18,160 nt of DNA from Porphyromonas sp. GTDB taxonomy: Bacteria; Bacteroidota; Bacteroidia; Bacteroidales; Porphyromonadaceae. Below the pieces are notes generated by a model. The model saw nothing but the letters and a program-made list of their open reading frames with translations, did not search any database and was not told the DNA's origin. The stretch is from contig JASBZJ010000011.1 of NCBI GenBank assembly GCA_029983495.1, positions 1 to 18,160 on the forward strand. The letters run 5' to 3'. Position numbers and translations under genes: made by a program. Below, piece by piece: positions 5,879-15,506 of this stretch (position 1 is its first letter; the number at the start of each line of letters is the position of its first letter).

Positions 5879-8005
5879 ATGGCTGAAAAAAGGGACTTAC
5901 ATTATACGCGAAATATCGGTATCATGGCTCATATTGATGCCGGCAAAACCACAACATCTGAACGCATCCTCTTTTATACGGGTCTTTCTTATAAGATAGG
6001 CGAAGTACATGATGGTGCAGCAACGATGGACTGGATGGAGCAAGAAAAGGAACGTGGTATCACCATTACATCGGCTGCCACAACCTCTTTTTGGACCTAT
6101 AACGATAATAAATATAAAATAAACCTCATCGATACCCCAGGGCACGTCGACTTTACAGTTGAAGTTGAACGTTCCCTGCGTATTCTTGATGGGGCAGTAG
6201 CCACATATAGTTCTGTTGAAGGTGTTCAACCTCAAAGTGAAACCGTTTGGCGCCAAGCAGATAAGTATAAAGTACCTCGAATTGCTTATGTAAATAAGAT
6301 GGATCGAAGTGGCGCAAACTTCTTTAACGTTCATCGCCAAATGAAGGAAATTCTTGGCGTGGATGGTGTGCCTATTCAAATCCCGATTGGTGCTGAGGAG
6401 TCGTTCCGTGGTATGGTTGACCTCATTCGTATGAAAGCCCTAATTTGGGATGAAAGCGACGAAACAGGAACAAACTATGCCATAACAGATATACCTGCAG
6501 AACTGGTAGATGAGGCTAATGAGTGGCGCGATAAAATGCTTGAGAAGTGTGCAGAGCAGGATGATGCTCTTATGGATAAATACTTCTCGGATCCAGATTC
6601 GATTACCGAGGCTGAAATTCATGCTGCACTTCGCAGGGGAACGCTTAAAATGGAACTCTTCCCTATGCTTTGCGGAAGTTCATTTAAAAATAAAGGCGTT
6701 CAACCTTTGCTCGATGCGGTTTGTGCATATTTACCAAGCCCTGTAGATACTCCCTATGTGGAAGGTTATGATGTTGACGAACCTGAAAAGATCATTCAAC
6801 GTAAAACATCTCCTGATGAACCTTTGTGTGCTTTAGTTTTTAAAATTGCAACCGATCCTTTCGTAGGTCGTCTTTGTTTTATTCGTGTATACAGTGGCAA
6901 GCTTGATGCTGGAACATATGTATACAATAGTCGAAGTGGTAAAAAAGAACGTATTTCGCGCCTATTCCAAATGCATAGTAATCACCAGAATCCTATGGAT
7001 GAAATTTATTGCGGTGATATTTGTGCTGGTATTGGTTTTAAAGATATTCGTACGGGAGATACCATTTGCGACGAAAAGGCTCCTATTGTTTTAGAGTCCA
7101 TGGACTTCCCTGATCCCGTGATTGGTGTTGCAGTTGAACCAAACTCGCAGAAAGACCTCGATAAACTGGGAGTTGGTCTTGCTAAGCTTGCAGAAGAGGA
7201 TCCTACATTCCAAGTTAATACAAACCAGGAAACGGGGCAAACTGTAATTAGCGGTATGGGTGAGCTTCACCTCGAAATTATTATCGACCGCTTGAAACGT
7301 GAATTCAAGGTTGAGTGTAAACAGGGCAAACCGCAGGTTGCTTATAAGGAAGCTATATCTAAGCCCGTTGAACTTCGTGAGGTTTATAAGAAGCAAACTG
7401 GGGGTAGAGGTAAATTTGCTGATATTATTGTTCGTGTTGAACCTGCTGACGATGACTTTGAAGGAACACTTCAGTTTGTAGACGAAGTTAAAGGCGGTAA
7501 CGTTCCACGTGAATATATTCCCTCAGTTCAAAAGGGTTTCGAAAAGGCTATGACTACGGGTGTACTTGCTGGTTACCCATTAACCAAACTAAAAGTTACC
7601 CTTTTGGATGGTTCATATCACCCAGTGGATAGTGACCAACTTTCGTTTGAAGTTGTAGCTATGCAGGCCTTTAAAAAAGCTGCAGAACAAGCTGGTCCTA
7701 GCTTGCTTGAGCCTATCATGAAAATTGAGGTTGTTACACCTGAAGAGAATATGGGTGATGTTATTGGCGACCTTAATAAACGACGTGGTACTATCCAGTC
7801 TATGGATTCAAGTCCTACAGGAGCGCGTATCGTAAAGGGCGAAGTTCCTCTCAGCGAAACTTTTGGGTATGTTACAGCACTTCGTACTATAACTAGTGGT
7901 CGTGCAACAAGCACCATGTCAATGTCACACTATGCTCCCGTATCTGCTTCAATTGCTCGTGAAGTACTGAAAGAAGTGGGTGGGCGTGATGACCTAATCA
8001 AATAA
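5879..8005 (+). CDS. fusA: Translation elongation factor G
   Basis: The 708 residues match the normal length of EF-G, the GTPase that moves tRNAs and mRNA through the ribosome after peptide bond formation and helps recycle ribosomes. All GTPase motifs are present: AHIDAGKT at 17-24, RGITI at 59-63, DTPGH at 85-89 and NKMD at 139-142. The later domains follow in order, with the conserved [18 protein letters not shown] and a C-terminal domain ending near GGRDDLIK. The switch-proximal [19 protein letters not shown] is a Bacteroidetes-type variant. It begins at ATG 5879, 33 nt after rpsG, and rpsJ starts 29 nt downstream. No tuf gene lies between fusA and rpsJ, unlike in E. coli. Confidence 0.98.
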   Translation: MAEKRDLHYTRNIGIMAHIDAGKTTTSERILFYTGLSYKIGEVHDGAATMDWMEQEKERGITITSAATTSFWTYNDNKYKINLIDTPGHVDFTVEVERSLRILDGAVATYSSVEGVQPQSETVWRQADKYKVPRIAYVNKMDRSGANFFNVHRQMKEILGVDGVPIQIPIGAEESFRGMVDLIRMKALIWDESDETGTNYAITDIPAELVDEANEWRDKMLEKCAEQDDALMDKYFSDPDSITEAEIHAALRRGTLKMELFPMLCGSSFKNKGVQPLLDAVCAYLPSPVDTPYVEGYDVDEPEKIIQRKTSPDEPLCALVFKIATDPFVGRLCFIRVYSGKLDAGTYVYNSRSGKKERISRLFQMHSNHQNPMDEIYCGDICAGIGFKDIRTGDTICDEKAPIVLESMDFPDPVIGVAVEPNSQKDLDKLGVGLAKLAEEDPTFQVNTNQETGQTVISGMGELHLEIIIDRLKREFKVECKQGKPQVAYKEAISKPVELREVYKKQTGGRGKFADIIVRVEPADDDFEGTLQFVDEVKGGNVPREYIPSVQKGFEKAMTTGVLAGYPLTKLKVTLLDGSYHPVDSDQLSFEVVAMQAFKKAAEQAGPSLLEPIMKIEVVTPEENMGDVIGDLNKRRGTIQSMDSSPTGARIVKGEVPLSETFGYVTALRTITSGRATSTMSMSHYAPVSASIAREVLKEVGGRDDLIK

Positions 8006-8034
8006 ATAAAGTAACCTTAGAGTATAATACTATA

Positions 8035-8340
8035 ATGAGTCAGAAGATTAGAATCAAGCTAAAGAGCTACGACCATATGCTTCTCGACAAGTCGGCGGAA
8101 AAAATTGTAAAGGCAATTAAGGCTACGGGTGCAATAGTAAGTGGCCCTATTCCCCTTCCAACCCAAAAGCAAATCTTTACGGTTAACCGTTCTACTTTTG
8201 TTAATAAGAAAAGTCGTGAACAATTCGAGCTTTCGTCTTACAAGCGTCTAATCGACATTCATAATGCTTCTCGCCAAACCATTGATGCTCTTACGAAGTT
8301 AGAATTGGCAAGTGGTGTGGATGTTAATATAAAGCTTTAA
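8035..8340 (+). CDS. rpsJ: 30S ribosomal protein S10
   Basis: The 101-residue protein begins [24 protein letters not shown] and carries the conserved [25 protein letters not shown] loop, split here only by wording, plus the SGVDVNIKL end. S10 sits in the 30S head; in other bacteria it also works as NusE in transcription antitermination. It opens the S10 cluster proper, 29 nt after fusA and 64 nt before rplC. No separate promoter box of the TAnnTTTG type is visible in the fusA-rpsJ gap, so it likely shares the fusA transcript. Confidence 0.98.
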   Translation: MSQKIRIKLKSYDHMLLDKSAEKIVKAIKATGAIVSGPIPLPTQKQIFTVNRSTFVNKKSREQFELSSYKRLIDIHNASRQTIDALTKLELASGVDVNIKL

Positions 8341-8404
8341 GAGTACGCATAGCTTATACGATTCACAATCAACAAAGCGTAATTTAATTAGCGAACAACA
8401 AGAA

Positions 8405-9028
8405 ATGCCAGGATTATTAGGAAAAAAAATCGGAATGACTTCCGTTTTCAGTGCCGATGGGGTAAACCTCCCATGCACTGTTATCGAATTAGGGCCTTGT
8501 GTTGTTACTCAAGTGAAAACTGCCGAGAAAGATGGTTACAGTGCGCTACAACTTGGCTTTGAAGACGTCAAGGAAAAGCATGTTAATAAACCACTTCAAG
8601 GGCACTTTAAAAAGGCAGGAGTAACTACATTCAAGCGTCACTTGGCCGAGTTCAAAGGGTTCGACGAATCGACCTATAAACCCGGAGATACTATCGGGGT
8701 GGATATCTTTAATGATGTTCACTATGTAGATGTAATTGGTACTTCGAAAGGGAAAGGTTTCCAGGGTGTAATGAAGCGCCATGGATTTGGCGGTGTAGGC
8801 GAAAGCACACACGGTCAGCATAACCGTTTACGTGCGCCAGGCTCAATTGGTGCATGTTCATACCCTGCAAAAGTTTTCAAAGGACTTCGAATGGCTGGTC
8901 AAACTGGAAACCACCGTGTAACAGTTCAAAACTTGGAAGTAATTAAAGTAATGCCCGAACACAACGTACTTGTAGTTAAAGGTAGTGTTCCAGGTGCCAA
9001 AGGTTCAATCTTAGCTGTAGAAATTTAA
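8405..9028 (+). CDS. rplC: 50S ribosomal protein L3
   Basis: The 207-residue product starts [19 protein letters not shown] and has the central-extension sequence [15 protein letters not shown], followed by [14 protein letters not shown], which reaches toward the peptidyl transferase centre. L3 binds 23S rRNA early in 50S assembly. Its stop codon is one base from the rplD start, which suggests translational coupling. The spacer before it (8341-8404) is AT-rich and shows no box I can call. Confidence 0.98.
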   Translation: MPGLLGKKIGMTSVFSADGVNLPCTVIELGPCVVTQVKTAEKDGYSALQLGFEDVKEKHVNKPLQGHFKKAGVTTFKRHLAEFKGFDESTYKPGDTIGVDIFNDVHYVDVIGTSKGKGFQGVMKRHGFGGVGESTHGQHNRLRAPGSIGACSYPAKVFKGLRMAGQTGNHRVTVQNLEVIKVMPEHNVLVVKGSVPGAKGSILAVEI

Positions 9029-9029
9029 T

Positions 9030-9659
9030 ATGGAAATATCGGTATATAATATAAAAGGCGAAGATACGGGCCGTAAGGTAACCTTGAGTGATGATGTTTT
9101 TGGTATTGAACCAAATGATCATGCTATCTATCTTGCAGTACGTCAGTACATGGCAAATCAGCGCCAGGGTACACATAAAAGCAAGGAAAGAAGCGAAAAA
9201 ATAGGTTCAACTCGCAAGTTGTTCCGTCAAAAAGGTACGGGAGGTGCTCGTCGTGGGGATATAAATTCGCCTCTTCTAAAAGGTGGGGGACGCGTTTTTG
9301 GTCCTCGTCCACGAAACTATAGCTTTAAGTTGAATAAAAAACTTGTTCGCTTAGCTCGTCGTTCCGCATTAGCATACAAAGCAAAAAATAACGAAATTGT
9401 TGTAGTTGAAAATTTCGATTTCGATACACCAAAAACAAAGAGTTTTATTGATGTTGCACAAAAACTAGGTGTTGCAGATAATAAAACACTTTTTGTGTTC
9501 CCCGAAATTTCGTATAACGTTCGCTTATCTGCACGCAACTTGCAACGCCACTCTTTGCTCGAAGCGCGTAAGTTAAATACGTATCAGCTACTCGATGCTC
9601 AGCGTCTGATTCTTACTGAAGACGTTGTTAACGAAATAAACGAATCTTTTAAAGCGTAA
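9030..9659 (+). CDS. rplD: 50S ribosomal protein L4
   Basis: This 209-residue protein has the L4 loop [15 protein letters not shown] near residues 65-80, which lines the nascent peptide tunnel and is the region where macrolide-resistance changes occur in other species; no deletion is apparent here. The C-terminal half holds the globular rRNA-binding domain. In E. coli L4 represses its own S10 operon at both transcription and translation; whether that holds here cannot be seen from the sequence. It begins one base after the rplC stop and is followed by rplW after 12 nt. Confidence 0.97.
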   Translation: MEISVYNIKGEDTGRKVTLSDDVFGIEPNDHAIYLAVRQYMANQRQGTHKSKERSEKIGSTRKLFRQKGTGGARRGDINSPLLKGGGRVFGPRPRNYSFKLNKKLVRLARRSALAYKAKNNEIVVVENFDFDTPKTKSFIDVAQKLGVADNKTLFVFPEISYNVRLSARNLQRHSLLEARKLNTYQLLDAQRLILTEDVVNEINESFKA

Positions 9660-9671
9660 TTTAGCATCACC

Positions 9672-9968
9672 ATGATTGACATTATCATCAAGCCTATAAT
9701 TTCGGAGAAGATGGCAGCTATTACGGAAAAAAATCCCCAACGTTACGCTTTTCAAGTTTCTCCAAAAGCCAATAAAATTCAGATTAAGCAAGCGATAGAA
9801 GAATTGTATGGTGTAAATGTTATTAGTGTAAATACTATAAACATTACCCCGAAGATTCATAATCGTTGGACGCGTCATGGTCTTATATCAGGGCGTAAAT
9901 CCCTCTACAAAAAGGCTATTGTAACACTCCGCGAAGGTGAAACAATCGACTTCTATAGCCATATTTAA
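9672..9968 (+). CDS. rplW: 50S ribosomal protein L23
   Basis: The 98-residue protein starts MIDIIIKPIISEKM, the L23 opening, with KANKIQIKQAIEELYGVNV in the middle and an NRWTRHGLISGRKSLYKKA loop. L23 sits at the exit of the polypeptide tunnel, where trigger factor and the signal recognition particle dock. The gap to rplB is 13 nt, consistent with one transcript. Confidence 0.97.
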   Translation: MIDIIIKPIISEKMAAITEKNPQRYAFQVSPKANKIQIKQAIEELYGVNVISVNTINITPKIHNRWTRHGLISGRKSLYKKAIVTLREGETIDFYSHI

Positions 9969-9981
9969 CCGAACATAAAAA

Positions 9982-10809
<828 letters not shown>

Positions 10810-10825
10810 TTAGTCGAAGTAAGTT

Positions 10826-11089
10826 ATGAGTCGTTCCTTAAAAAAAGGTCCCTACATTAACGTGAAACTGGAGAAGAAGATTCTCGCAATGAACGAAAGT
10901 GGCAAAAAGTCTGTTATTAAGACGTGGTCGCGCGCTTCGATGATTTCTCCCGATTTCGTGGGGCATACAATTGCTGTACATAATGGTAATAAGTTTATTC
11001 CTGTGTACATTACTGAAAATATGGTAGGTCACAAGCTTGGCGAATTCGCCCTCACTCGTACCTTCCGAGGACACTCTGGCAACCGTTAA
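10826..11089 (+). CDS. rpsS: 30S ribosomal protein S19
   Basis: At 87 residues, beginning [15 protein letters not shown] and containing [30 protein letters not shown] split over two strands, this is S19, a protein of the 30S head that contacts S13 and the A-site region. It ends [11 protein letters not shown], as in Bacteroidetes homologues. The next gene, rplV, begins 31 nt later. Confidence 0.98.
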   Translation: MSRSLKKGPYINVKLEKKILAMNESGKKSVIKTWSRASMISPDFVGHTIAVHNGNKFIPVYITENMVGHKLGEFALTRTFRGHSGNR

Positions 11090-11120
11090 TGTCGTAGTTG
11101 CTAAAGTTGAACCATTTTAG

Positions 11121-11546
11121 ATGACGCATCGAAAGAAAATGAGTGAAAATATAAACGATAAAGAGCTCGACGTGGTTGAGGTTGATGAAGGATTACTCGC
11201 TGGTAAGGCTGTACTTCGCGGTATTCCAACTCCTCCTCGTAAAATGCGCCTCGTTGTTGACAATATTCGGGGAATGGAGGTAGAACGGGCATTAGCTGTA
11301 CTCCATTTCTCTCCTCGCCTAGCAAGTGGTCGACGTGTAGAAAAGCTTCTTCGTAGTGCTATTGCTAACTGGGAACAAGTAAATGGTCGTCAAGCTGGCG
11401 AAGGTGAACTCTATGTAAAGAGAGTTTTTGTTGATGAAGGTCCTACACTTAAGCGTTTACGCCCAGCTCCTCAGGGACGTGGTTATCGTATTCGTAAGCG
11501 TAGTAATCATGTGACTATACTAGTAAATACTTTAAATAGTAAATAA
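11121..11546 (+). CDS. rplV: 50S ribosomal protein L22 with an unusual acidic N-terminus
   Basis: The body from about residue 34 is a typical L22: [23 protein letters not shown], then [13 protein letters not shown], and the tunnel beta-hairpin with [23 protein letters not shown]22 lines the nascent-chain tunnel opposite L4 and is a known site of macrolide-resistance changes; no insertion or deletion is evident in the hairpin. The first 30 residues ([26 protein letters not shown]) are unusually acidic, where relatives usually have a basic MGARKK-type leader rich in Lys. ATG 11121 is preferred because THRKK keeps the basic opening; Met7 at 11139 is an alternative. rpsC follows after 4 nt. Confidence 0.95.
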   Translation: MTHRKKMSENINDKELDVVEVDEGLLAGKAVLRGIPTPPRKMRLVVDNIRGMEVERALAVLHFSPRLASGRRVEKLLRSAIANWEQVNGRQAGEGELYVKRVFVDEGPTLKRLRPAPQGRGYRIRKRSNHVTILVNTLNSK

Positions 11547-11550
11547 GAGA

Positions 11551-12315
11551 ATGGGACAAAAAGTAAATCCGATCAGCAATCGACTTGGGTATATCCGTGG
11601 TTGGGATTCCAACTGGTATGGTGGTAAAAACTATGGTCCTACTCTTTTGGAGGATATGCAGATACGCAAGTATCTTATGGCACGTCATGCCAAGGCTGGT
11701 ATATCACATATTATAATCGAACGAGCTCTAAAGCTTGTTACAGCAACTATTTGTGCCGCTCGCCCCGGTATTATTATCGGCAAGGGTGGTACTGAGGTTG
11801 ATAAGCTTAAGGAAGAGCTGAAAAAATTAACGGGTAAGGAGGTACAGGTGTATATCCACGAGGTTCGAAAACCAGATTTGGAGGCCTCTCTAGTAGCTGC
11901 AAATGTTGCTCGTCAGATCGAAGGCAACATCGCTTATCGTCGTGCTGTTCGCATGGCAATAGGTTCCGTTATGCGCAGTGGTGCTGAAGGCGTAAAAATT
12001 CACCTCTCTGGTCGTTTAAATAATGCCGAAATGGCACGAAGCGAGATGTTCAAGGAAGGGCGTACGCCTCTTCACACACTTCGTGCGGATATCGATTACG
12101 CACAAGACGAAGCTTATACAAAGGTTGGCCTCATTGGCGTAAAAGTTTGGATTATGCGTGGCGATGTTTACGAAAAACGTGATTTAACGCCTAACTTCCG
12201 TCAGTCGAAACCTAACGATCGCCGTGGTGGTCGTCGCGATGGCAGTGAGCGTAATGATCGTCGTGGTAATCGTCGCGGAGGTAATCGCCGTGGTGGTAAT
12301 CGTCGGCAAGCGTAA
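11551..12315 (+). CDS. rpsC: 30S ribosomal protein S3 with an Arg/Gly-rich C-terminal tail
   Basis: The 254-residue product has the N-terminal KH domain with GKGG at 77-80, which binds RNA, and the conserved C-terminal S3 domain ([36 protein letters not shown]). S3 forms part of the mRNA entry channel and helicase site. E. coli S3 has 233 residues; the extra length here is a tail of about 35 residues built of RRGG/NRRGG units. The DNA under it (about 12220-12310) is a degenerate tandem of roughly 15 bp. It starts 4 nt after rplV and ends 45 nt before rplP. Confidence 0.97.
   Translation: MGQKVNPISNRLGYIRGWDSNWYGGKNYGPTLLEDMQIRKYLMARHAKAGISHIIIERALKLVTATICAARPGIIIGKGGTEVDKLKEELKKLTGKEVQVYIHEVRKPDLEASLVAANVARQIEGNIAYRRAVRMAIGSVMRSGAEGVKIHLSGRLNNAEMARSEMFKEGRTPLHTLRADIDYAQDEAYTKVGLIGVKVWIMRGDVYEKRDLTPNFRQSKPNDRRGGRRDGSERNDRRGNRRGGNRRGGNRRQA
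12223..12312 (+). repeat. Degenerate tandem repeat coding the RG-rich tail of S3
   Basis: Units of about 15 bp close to CGTGGTGGTAATCGT recur through the 3' end of rpsC and encode NRRGG-type pentapeptides. The last units (12262-12306) are the most regular. Such tracts can gain or lose units in frame, so tail length may vary between strains. Confidence 0.6.
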
Positions 12316-12360
12316 ACCTATCGACGAACTAAATTCACCTAGAAAGAACGTAAGTTTGTT

Positions 12361-12795
12361 ATGTTGCAACCAAAAAGAACTAAATATAGAAGGCAACAAA
12401 AGGGTCGTATGAAGGGAAATGCTCAACGTGGTAACTCCCTTGCCTTTGGCTCTTTTGGAATTAAAGCCCTACAAAGCAAATGGATTACAGGTAGCCAAAT
12501 CGAGGCAGCGCGTATTGCCGTTACTCGTTATATGCAACGCCAAGGTCAGGTATGGGTTCGTATCTTCCCTGATAAACCTATTACAAAAAAACCAGCCGAA
12601 GTGCGTATGGGTAAAGGTAAAGGTAACCCTGAGGGCTTTGTAGCCCCTGTAACTCCCGGAAGAATTTTATTCGAGGTTGAGGGGGTTCCCTACGATGTTG
12701 CTAAAGAAGCACTTCGTTTAGCCGCCCAAAAACTTCCTGTTACAACTCGTTTCGTAGTTCGTCGTGACTTCGATATTAAAAATCAAACCCTTTAG
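12361..12795 (+). CDS. rplP: 50S ribosomal protein L16
   Basis: The 144-residue protein starts [19 protein letters not shown] and carries [23 protein letters not shown] and the conserved [15 protein letters not shown] segment. L16 organises the A-site side of the 50S subunit and helps position aminoacyl-tRNA. A TAAGTTTG sequence at 12351-12358 resembles a -7 box but lies only 2 nt before the ATG and is probably chance. rpmC follows 25 nt downstream. Confidence 0.98.
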   Translation: MLQPKRTKYRRQQKGRMKGNAQRGNSLAFGSFGIKALQSKWITGSQIEAARIAVTRYMQRQGQVWVRIFPDKPITKKPAEVRMGKGKGNPEGFVAPVTPGRILFEVEGVPYDVAKEALRLAAQKLPVTTRFVVRRDFDIKNQTL

Positions 12796-12801
12796 TTAAA
12801 A

Positions 12802-12810
12802 AGAAAGGAG
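12802..12810 (+). promoter_or_regulatory. Strong Shine-Dalgarno sequence before rpmC
   Basis: AGAAAGGAG ends 10 nt before the rpmC ATG. Nearly all other genes of this cluster lack such a motif, as is normal in Bacteroidetes, so it stands out. The nearest comparison is AAGGAG at 16061-16066, with a long 14-nt spacing to rplR. Confidence 0.6.
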
Positions 12811-12820
12811 TAATTTTGGG

Positions 12821-13027
12821 ATGAAGATTTCAGAAATACGTGAACTAACAACGAGCGAACTTAAGGAAAGGCTCGCAGCCGACAAGCGTAGTTATATCGA
12901 AAATCGTATAGCTCATGCTGTGTCGCCACTCGCTCAGCCCTCTTCGCTTCGCGATCAACGCCGTGCTATTGCTCGTTTAAAGACTGAGCTTAAGGCACGT
13001 GAAGCGGAAGCCAACGATAATAATTAA
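12821..13027 (+). CDS. rpmC: 50S ribosomal protein L29
   Basis: The 68-residue protein begins MKISEIRELTTSELKERL and has the two-helix L29 pattern with RDQRRAIARLKTEL, ending in an acidic EAEANDNN tail. L29 sits beside L23 at the tunnel exit. Its start has an unusual Shine-Dalgarno sequence for this genome. rpsQ follows after 30 nt. Confidence 0.96.
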   Translation: MKISEIRELTTSELKERLAADKRSYIENRIAHAVSPLAQPSSLRDQRRAIARLKTELKAREAEANDNN

Positions 13028-13057
13028 TGATCAACCTCTTTTGAACTGTTGTAAGTA

Positions 13058-13315
13058 ATGCAAGTAAGAAACCACAGAAAAGAGCGTATTGGCCTTGTAT
13101 CGAGCGATAAGATGGATAAAACCATAACGGTGAAAATAACCCGCAAGGAAAAACACCCCATTTATGGTAAGTTTATTAAGCGTTCAAAGAAGTTCTACGC
13201 TCATGACGAAAAGAATGAATGCAACGAAGGCGACAAGGTTCGTATTATGGAAACTCGCCCTTTGAGCCGTATGAAGCGTTGGAGATTGGTCGAAATAATA
13301 GAAAGAGCTAAGTAA
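13058..13315 (+). CDS. rpsQ: 30S ribosomal protein S17
   Basis: The 85-residue protein starts [25 protein letters not shown] and carries [19 protein letters not shown] and [13 protein letters not shown], the OB-fold signature of S17, a primary binder of the 16S 5' domain. It is 4 nt from rplN. Confidence 0.98.
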   Translation: MQVRNHRKERIGLVSSDKMDKTITVKITRKEKHPIYGKFIKRSKKFYAHDEKNECNEGDKVRIMETRPLSRMKRWRLVEIIERAK

Positions 13316-13319
13316 GATA

Positions 13320-13685
13320 ATGATACAGCAAGAATCGAGACTTAACGTTGCCGACAATAGCGGTGCAAAGGAAGTACTTTGTATTCGAGTACTTGGCGGT
13401 ACTCGTAGGAGGTATGCTAGTGTTGGTGATGTAATTGTTGTTACAGTAAAGAGCGTTTCACCCTCGAGCGACATGAAGAAAGGTACTGTAGCTAAAGCTC
13501 TTATTGTACGTACAAAGAAAGCTATTCGCCGTGCCGATGGCTCGTACATCCGTTTTGGCGATAACGCTTGTGTGCTATTAACGGCATCGGGGGATCTTCG
13601 TGGTACCCGTATTTTCGGCCCTGTTGCTCGCGAATTACGCCAAGCAAATATGAAAGTTGTGTCGCTAGCTCCAGAAGTGCTTTAA
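13320..13685 (+). CDS. rplN: 50S ribosomal protein L14
   Basis: At 121 residues it has the normal L14 length, beginning [18 protein letters not shown] and containing [15 protein letters not shown] and FGDNACVLL. It ends VSLAPEVL. L14 forms an inter-subunit bridge and is the docking site of the silencing factor RsfS in other bacteria. It opens the spc part of the cluster; no separate promoter box is seen before it. Confidence 0.98.
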   Translation: MIQQESRLNVADNSGAKEVLCIRVLGGTRRRYASVGDVIVVTVKSVSPSSDMKKGTVAKALIVRTKKAIRRADGSYIRFGDNACVLLTASGDLRGTRIFGPVARELRQANMKVVSLAPEVL

Positions 13686-13713
13686 CCTTTTAGTAATACC
13701 CACAACAAGTAAA

Positions 13714-14034
13714 ATGACAAAGTTGCATATTAAAAAAGGCGACACAGTGATGGTAAACAGTGGTGAAAGTCGCGGTCGCTCGGGTAGAGTACTGAAAGTT
13801 ATGCCCGATAAAGGAAAAGCCATTGTGGAAGGACTAAACTTGCGTAAAAAGCATACCAAGCCTAATGCGCAGTATCCTCAAGGGGGAATTATTGAAAAAG
13901 AAGCCCCCATACATGTTTCTAACCTTAACGTTGTAGATCCTAAGACAGGTAAGGGCGTTCGTATTGGACGTAAGCTTAATAACAATGGAAAATTGGTTAG
14001 GTATAGTAAATCTAGCGGAGAGGAGATAAAGTAA
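13714..14034 (+). CDS. rplX: 50S ribosomal protein L24
   Basis: The 106-residue protein starts [21 protein letters not shown], a KOW motif of about 28 residues, followed by [13 protein letters not shown] and [17 protein letters not shown], both typical of L24. L24 is one of the first proteins to bind 23S rRNA and stands near the tunnel exit. Its stop codon is 4 nt before rplE, so coupling is likely. Confidence 0.97.
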   Translation: MTKLHIKKGDTVMVNSGESRGRSGRVLKVMPDKGKAIVEGLNLRKKHTKPNAQYPQGGIIEKEAPIHVSNLNVVDPKTGKGVRIGRKLNNNGKLVRYSKSSGEEIK

Positions 14035-14038
14035 GTAT

Positions 14039-14599
14039 ATGGCAGATTACATCCCTACACTAAGAAAAGATTATAAGGAGCGTATTATGCCTGCATTAAA
14101 GGAACACTTTAGCTATAAGAGTGTTATGCAGGTTCCTAAGCTCGAAAAGATTGTTATCAATCAAGGTCTTGGTCGACACAGTACCGCTGATAAGAAAATT
14201 ATTGATGTTGCTGTTGAGGAACTAACCGCAATTACGGGACAAAAGGCTGTTGTAACCTACTCAAAGAAGGATATCAGTAACTTTAAGCTCCGTAAAAAAA
14301 TGCCTATTGGTGTTATGGTTACGCTTCGTCACGATAAGATGTATGAATTTCTAGAACGTTTAGTTCGTGTAGTTCTACCTCGTATACGCGACTTCAAGGG
14401 TATCAATAGCAAGCTTGACGGACGTGGAAACTATACCTTAGGAGTTGACGAACAAATTATTTTCCCCGAAATTAATATCGATTCAATATCGAAAATATTG
14501 GGAATGAATATTACCTTTGTAACCACAGCCAAAACTGACGAGGAAGGTTTTCAACTCCTCAAAGAGTTTGGTCTACCTTTTAAAAACGTAGCTAAGTAA
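14039..14599 (+). CDS. rplE: 50S ribosomal protein L5
   Basis: The 186-residue product has [16 protein letters not shown], an L5 signature, with [25 protein letters not shown] and [17 protein letters not shown] following. L5 binds 5S rRNA and touches the P-site tRNA. It lies 4 nt after rplX and 9 nt before rpsN. In E. coli the S8 repressor site overlaps the rplE start; the tight 4-nt junction here leaves no room for an equivalent element outside the coding sequence. Confidence 0.98.
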   Translation: MADYIPTLRKDYKERIMPALKEHFSYKSVMQVPKLEKIVINQGLGRHSTADKKIIDVAVEELTAITGQKAVVTYSKKDISNFKLRKKMPIGVMVTLRHDKMYEFLERLVRVVLPRIRDFKGINSKLDGRGNYTLGVDEQIIFPEINIDSISKILGMNITFVTTAKTDEEGFQLLKEFGLPFKNVAK

Positions 14600-14608
14600 G
14601 ATATATTT

Positions 14609-14887
14609 ATGGCTAAAGAATCGATGAAGGCTCGTGAGGTAAAGCGCCAGAAAATGGTTGCTAAGTACGCTGAAAAGCGTCGTCGCCTCAAAGCCCAAGG
14701 TGATGAGGAAGCTTATCGCGAACTTCAGAAGATACCTAAAAATGCTTCTCCCGTTCGTTTGCATAACCGTTGCAGTATGACGGGGCGCCCTAAGGGATAT
14801 ATGCGCCAGTTCGGAATTTCACGTATTCAATTCCGTGAAATGGCTTCTAAAGGTCTTATACCTGGCGTTAAAAAGGCTAGCTGGTAA
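14609..14887 (+). CDS. rpsN: 30S ribosomal protein S14, zinc-free form
   Basis: The 92-residue protein starts [17 protein letters not shown] and ends [18 protein letters not shown]. It is the long form with [17 protein letters not shown] and no CxxC...CxxC zinc knuckle, only a single Cys in that loop. S14 completes the 30S head. A 198-nt spacer, unusual for this cluster, separates it from rpsH. Confidence 0.98.
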   Translation: MAKESMKAREVKRQKMVAKYAEKRRRLKAQGDEEAYRELQKIPKNASPVRLHNRCSMTGRPKGYMRQFGISRIQFREMASKGLIPGVKKASW

Positions 14888-14940
14888 TTATTTTCTTTCC
14901 TTTGCTAGTTAATCTCTAAAAGTAACGTGTTAAATATTGT

Positions 14941-15057
14941 CTGGTGGTAGAGGATTTTCTAAGTGCTCTGTAAGGCTTCGTAGTAAACTTTATCGCATTC
15001 GCTTGAATGTTCACCAGTAGTATAGCTTATTGGTAGAAAGCGAAATACTTCCTCTAC
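14941..15057 (+). ncRNA. Candidate structured leader RNA upstream of rpsH
   Basis: The rpsN-rpsH spacer can form a closed domain. The outer helix is GTAGAGGA (14947-14954) with TCCTCTAC (15050-15057). Inside it TTCGCTT (14998-15004) pairs with AAGCGAA (15038-15044). Then, across an asymmetric internal loop (8 nt against 3), ACCAGTA (15013-15019) pairs with TATTGGT (15028-15034, one G-U) over an 8-nt loop. The domain ends 28 nt before the rpsH start and has no T-run after it. S8 of E. coli binds an mRNA helix with an irregular internal loop, so an S8-responsive element is plausible but only inferred. CTGGTG (14941-14946) can alternatively pair with CACCAG (15012-15017), which allows a switch. 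Confidence 0.5.
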
Positions 15058-15085
15058 GGCTAGATCAATTTAATTAGTAATAAAA

Positions 15086-15484
15086 ATGACAGATCCAATT
15101 GCAGATTATCTGACAAGATTGCGCAATGCAATCAGTGCGGGTCATCGTGTTGTCGAGATCCCTTCGTCGAAAATTAAACAAGAAATTACGAAGGTGCTTT
15201 TTGACAAGGGTTACATCTTGAATTACAAGTTTGTCGACCTTGATGAACACCGTAGCATTATTAAAATTGCCCTTAAATACGATTTGCAAACCAAGTCTAA
15301 TGCTATTAGAAAATTGCAACGTGTTTCTCGCCCAGGTCTAAGAAAGTATGCAGGTTACAAAGATATCCCTCGTGTGCTTAATGGCCTAGGTATTGCTATC
15401 CTCAGTACTTCGCGTGGCGTTATGAGTGATAAAGAAGCTCGCGAAATGAAGGTTGGTGGTGAAGTTTTGTGTTACGTATATTAA
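15086..15484 (+). CDS. rpsH: 30S ribosomal protein S8
   Basis: The 132-residue protein begins MTDPIADYLTRLRNAISAGH and has the C-terminal S8 signature STSRGVMSDKEARE followed by VGGEVLCYVY. S8 binds the central domain of 16S rRNA (helix 21), and in E. coli it represses spc operon translation by binding its mRNA. Here it is preceded by a 198-nt spacer with strong base-pairing potential, which may be its control region. rplF follows after 22 nt. Confidence 0.98.
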   Translation: MTDPIADYLTRLRNAISAGHRVVEIPSSKIKQEITKVLFDKGYILNYKFVDLDEHRSIIKIALKYDLQTKSNAIRKLQRVSRPGLRKYAGYKDIPRVLNGLGIAILSTSRGVMSDKEAREMKVGGEVLCYVY

Positions 15485-15506
15485 TCCTTTAACTGCGAAG
15501 AATATT

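Noticed and set aside
5897..6379. Long minus-strand open frame of 160 codons inside fusA
   Set aside because: It is a shadow frame opposite the conserved GTPase domain of EF-G, with no recognisable protein features.
12351..12358. TAAGTTTG, an exact -7 box match before rplP
   Set aside because: It lies 2 nt before the ATG, so a transcript from it would begin inside rplP; the motif is short enough to occur by chance.
15453..15506. Upstream extension of the rplF frame
   Set aside because: It overlaps the rpsH end and encodes residues unlike L6; the family start MSRIGKLP is at 15507.
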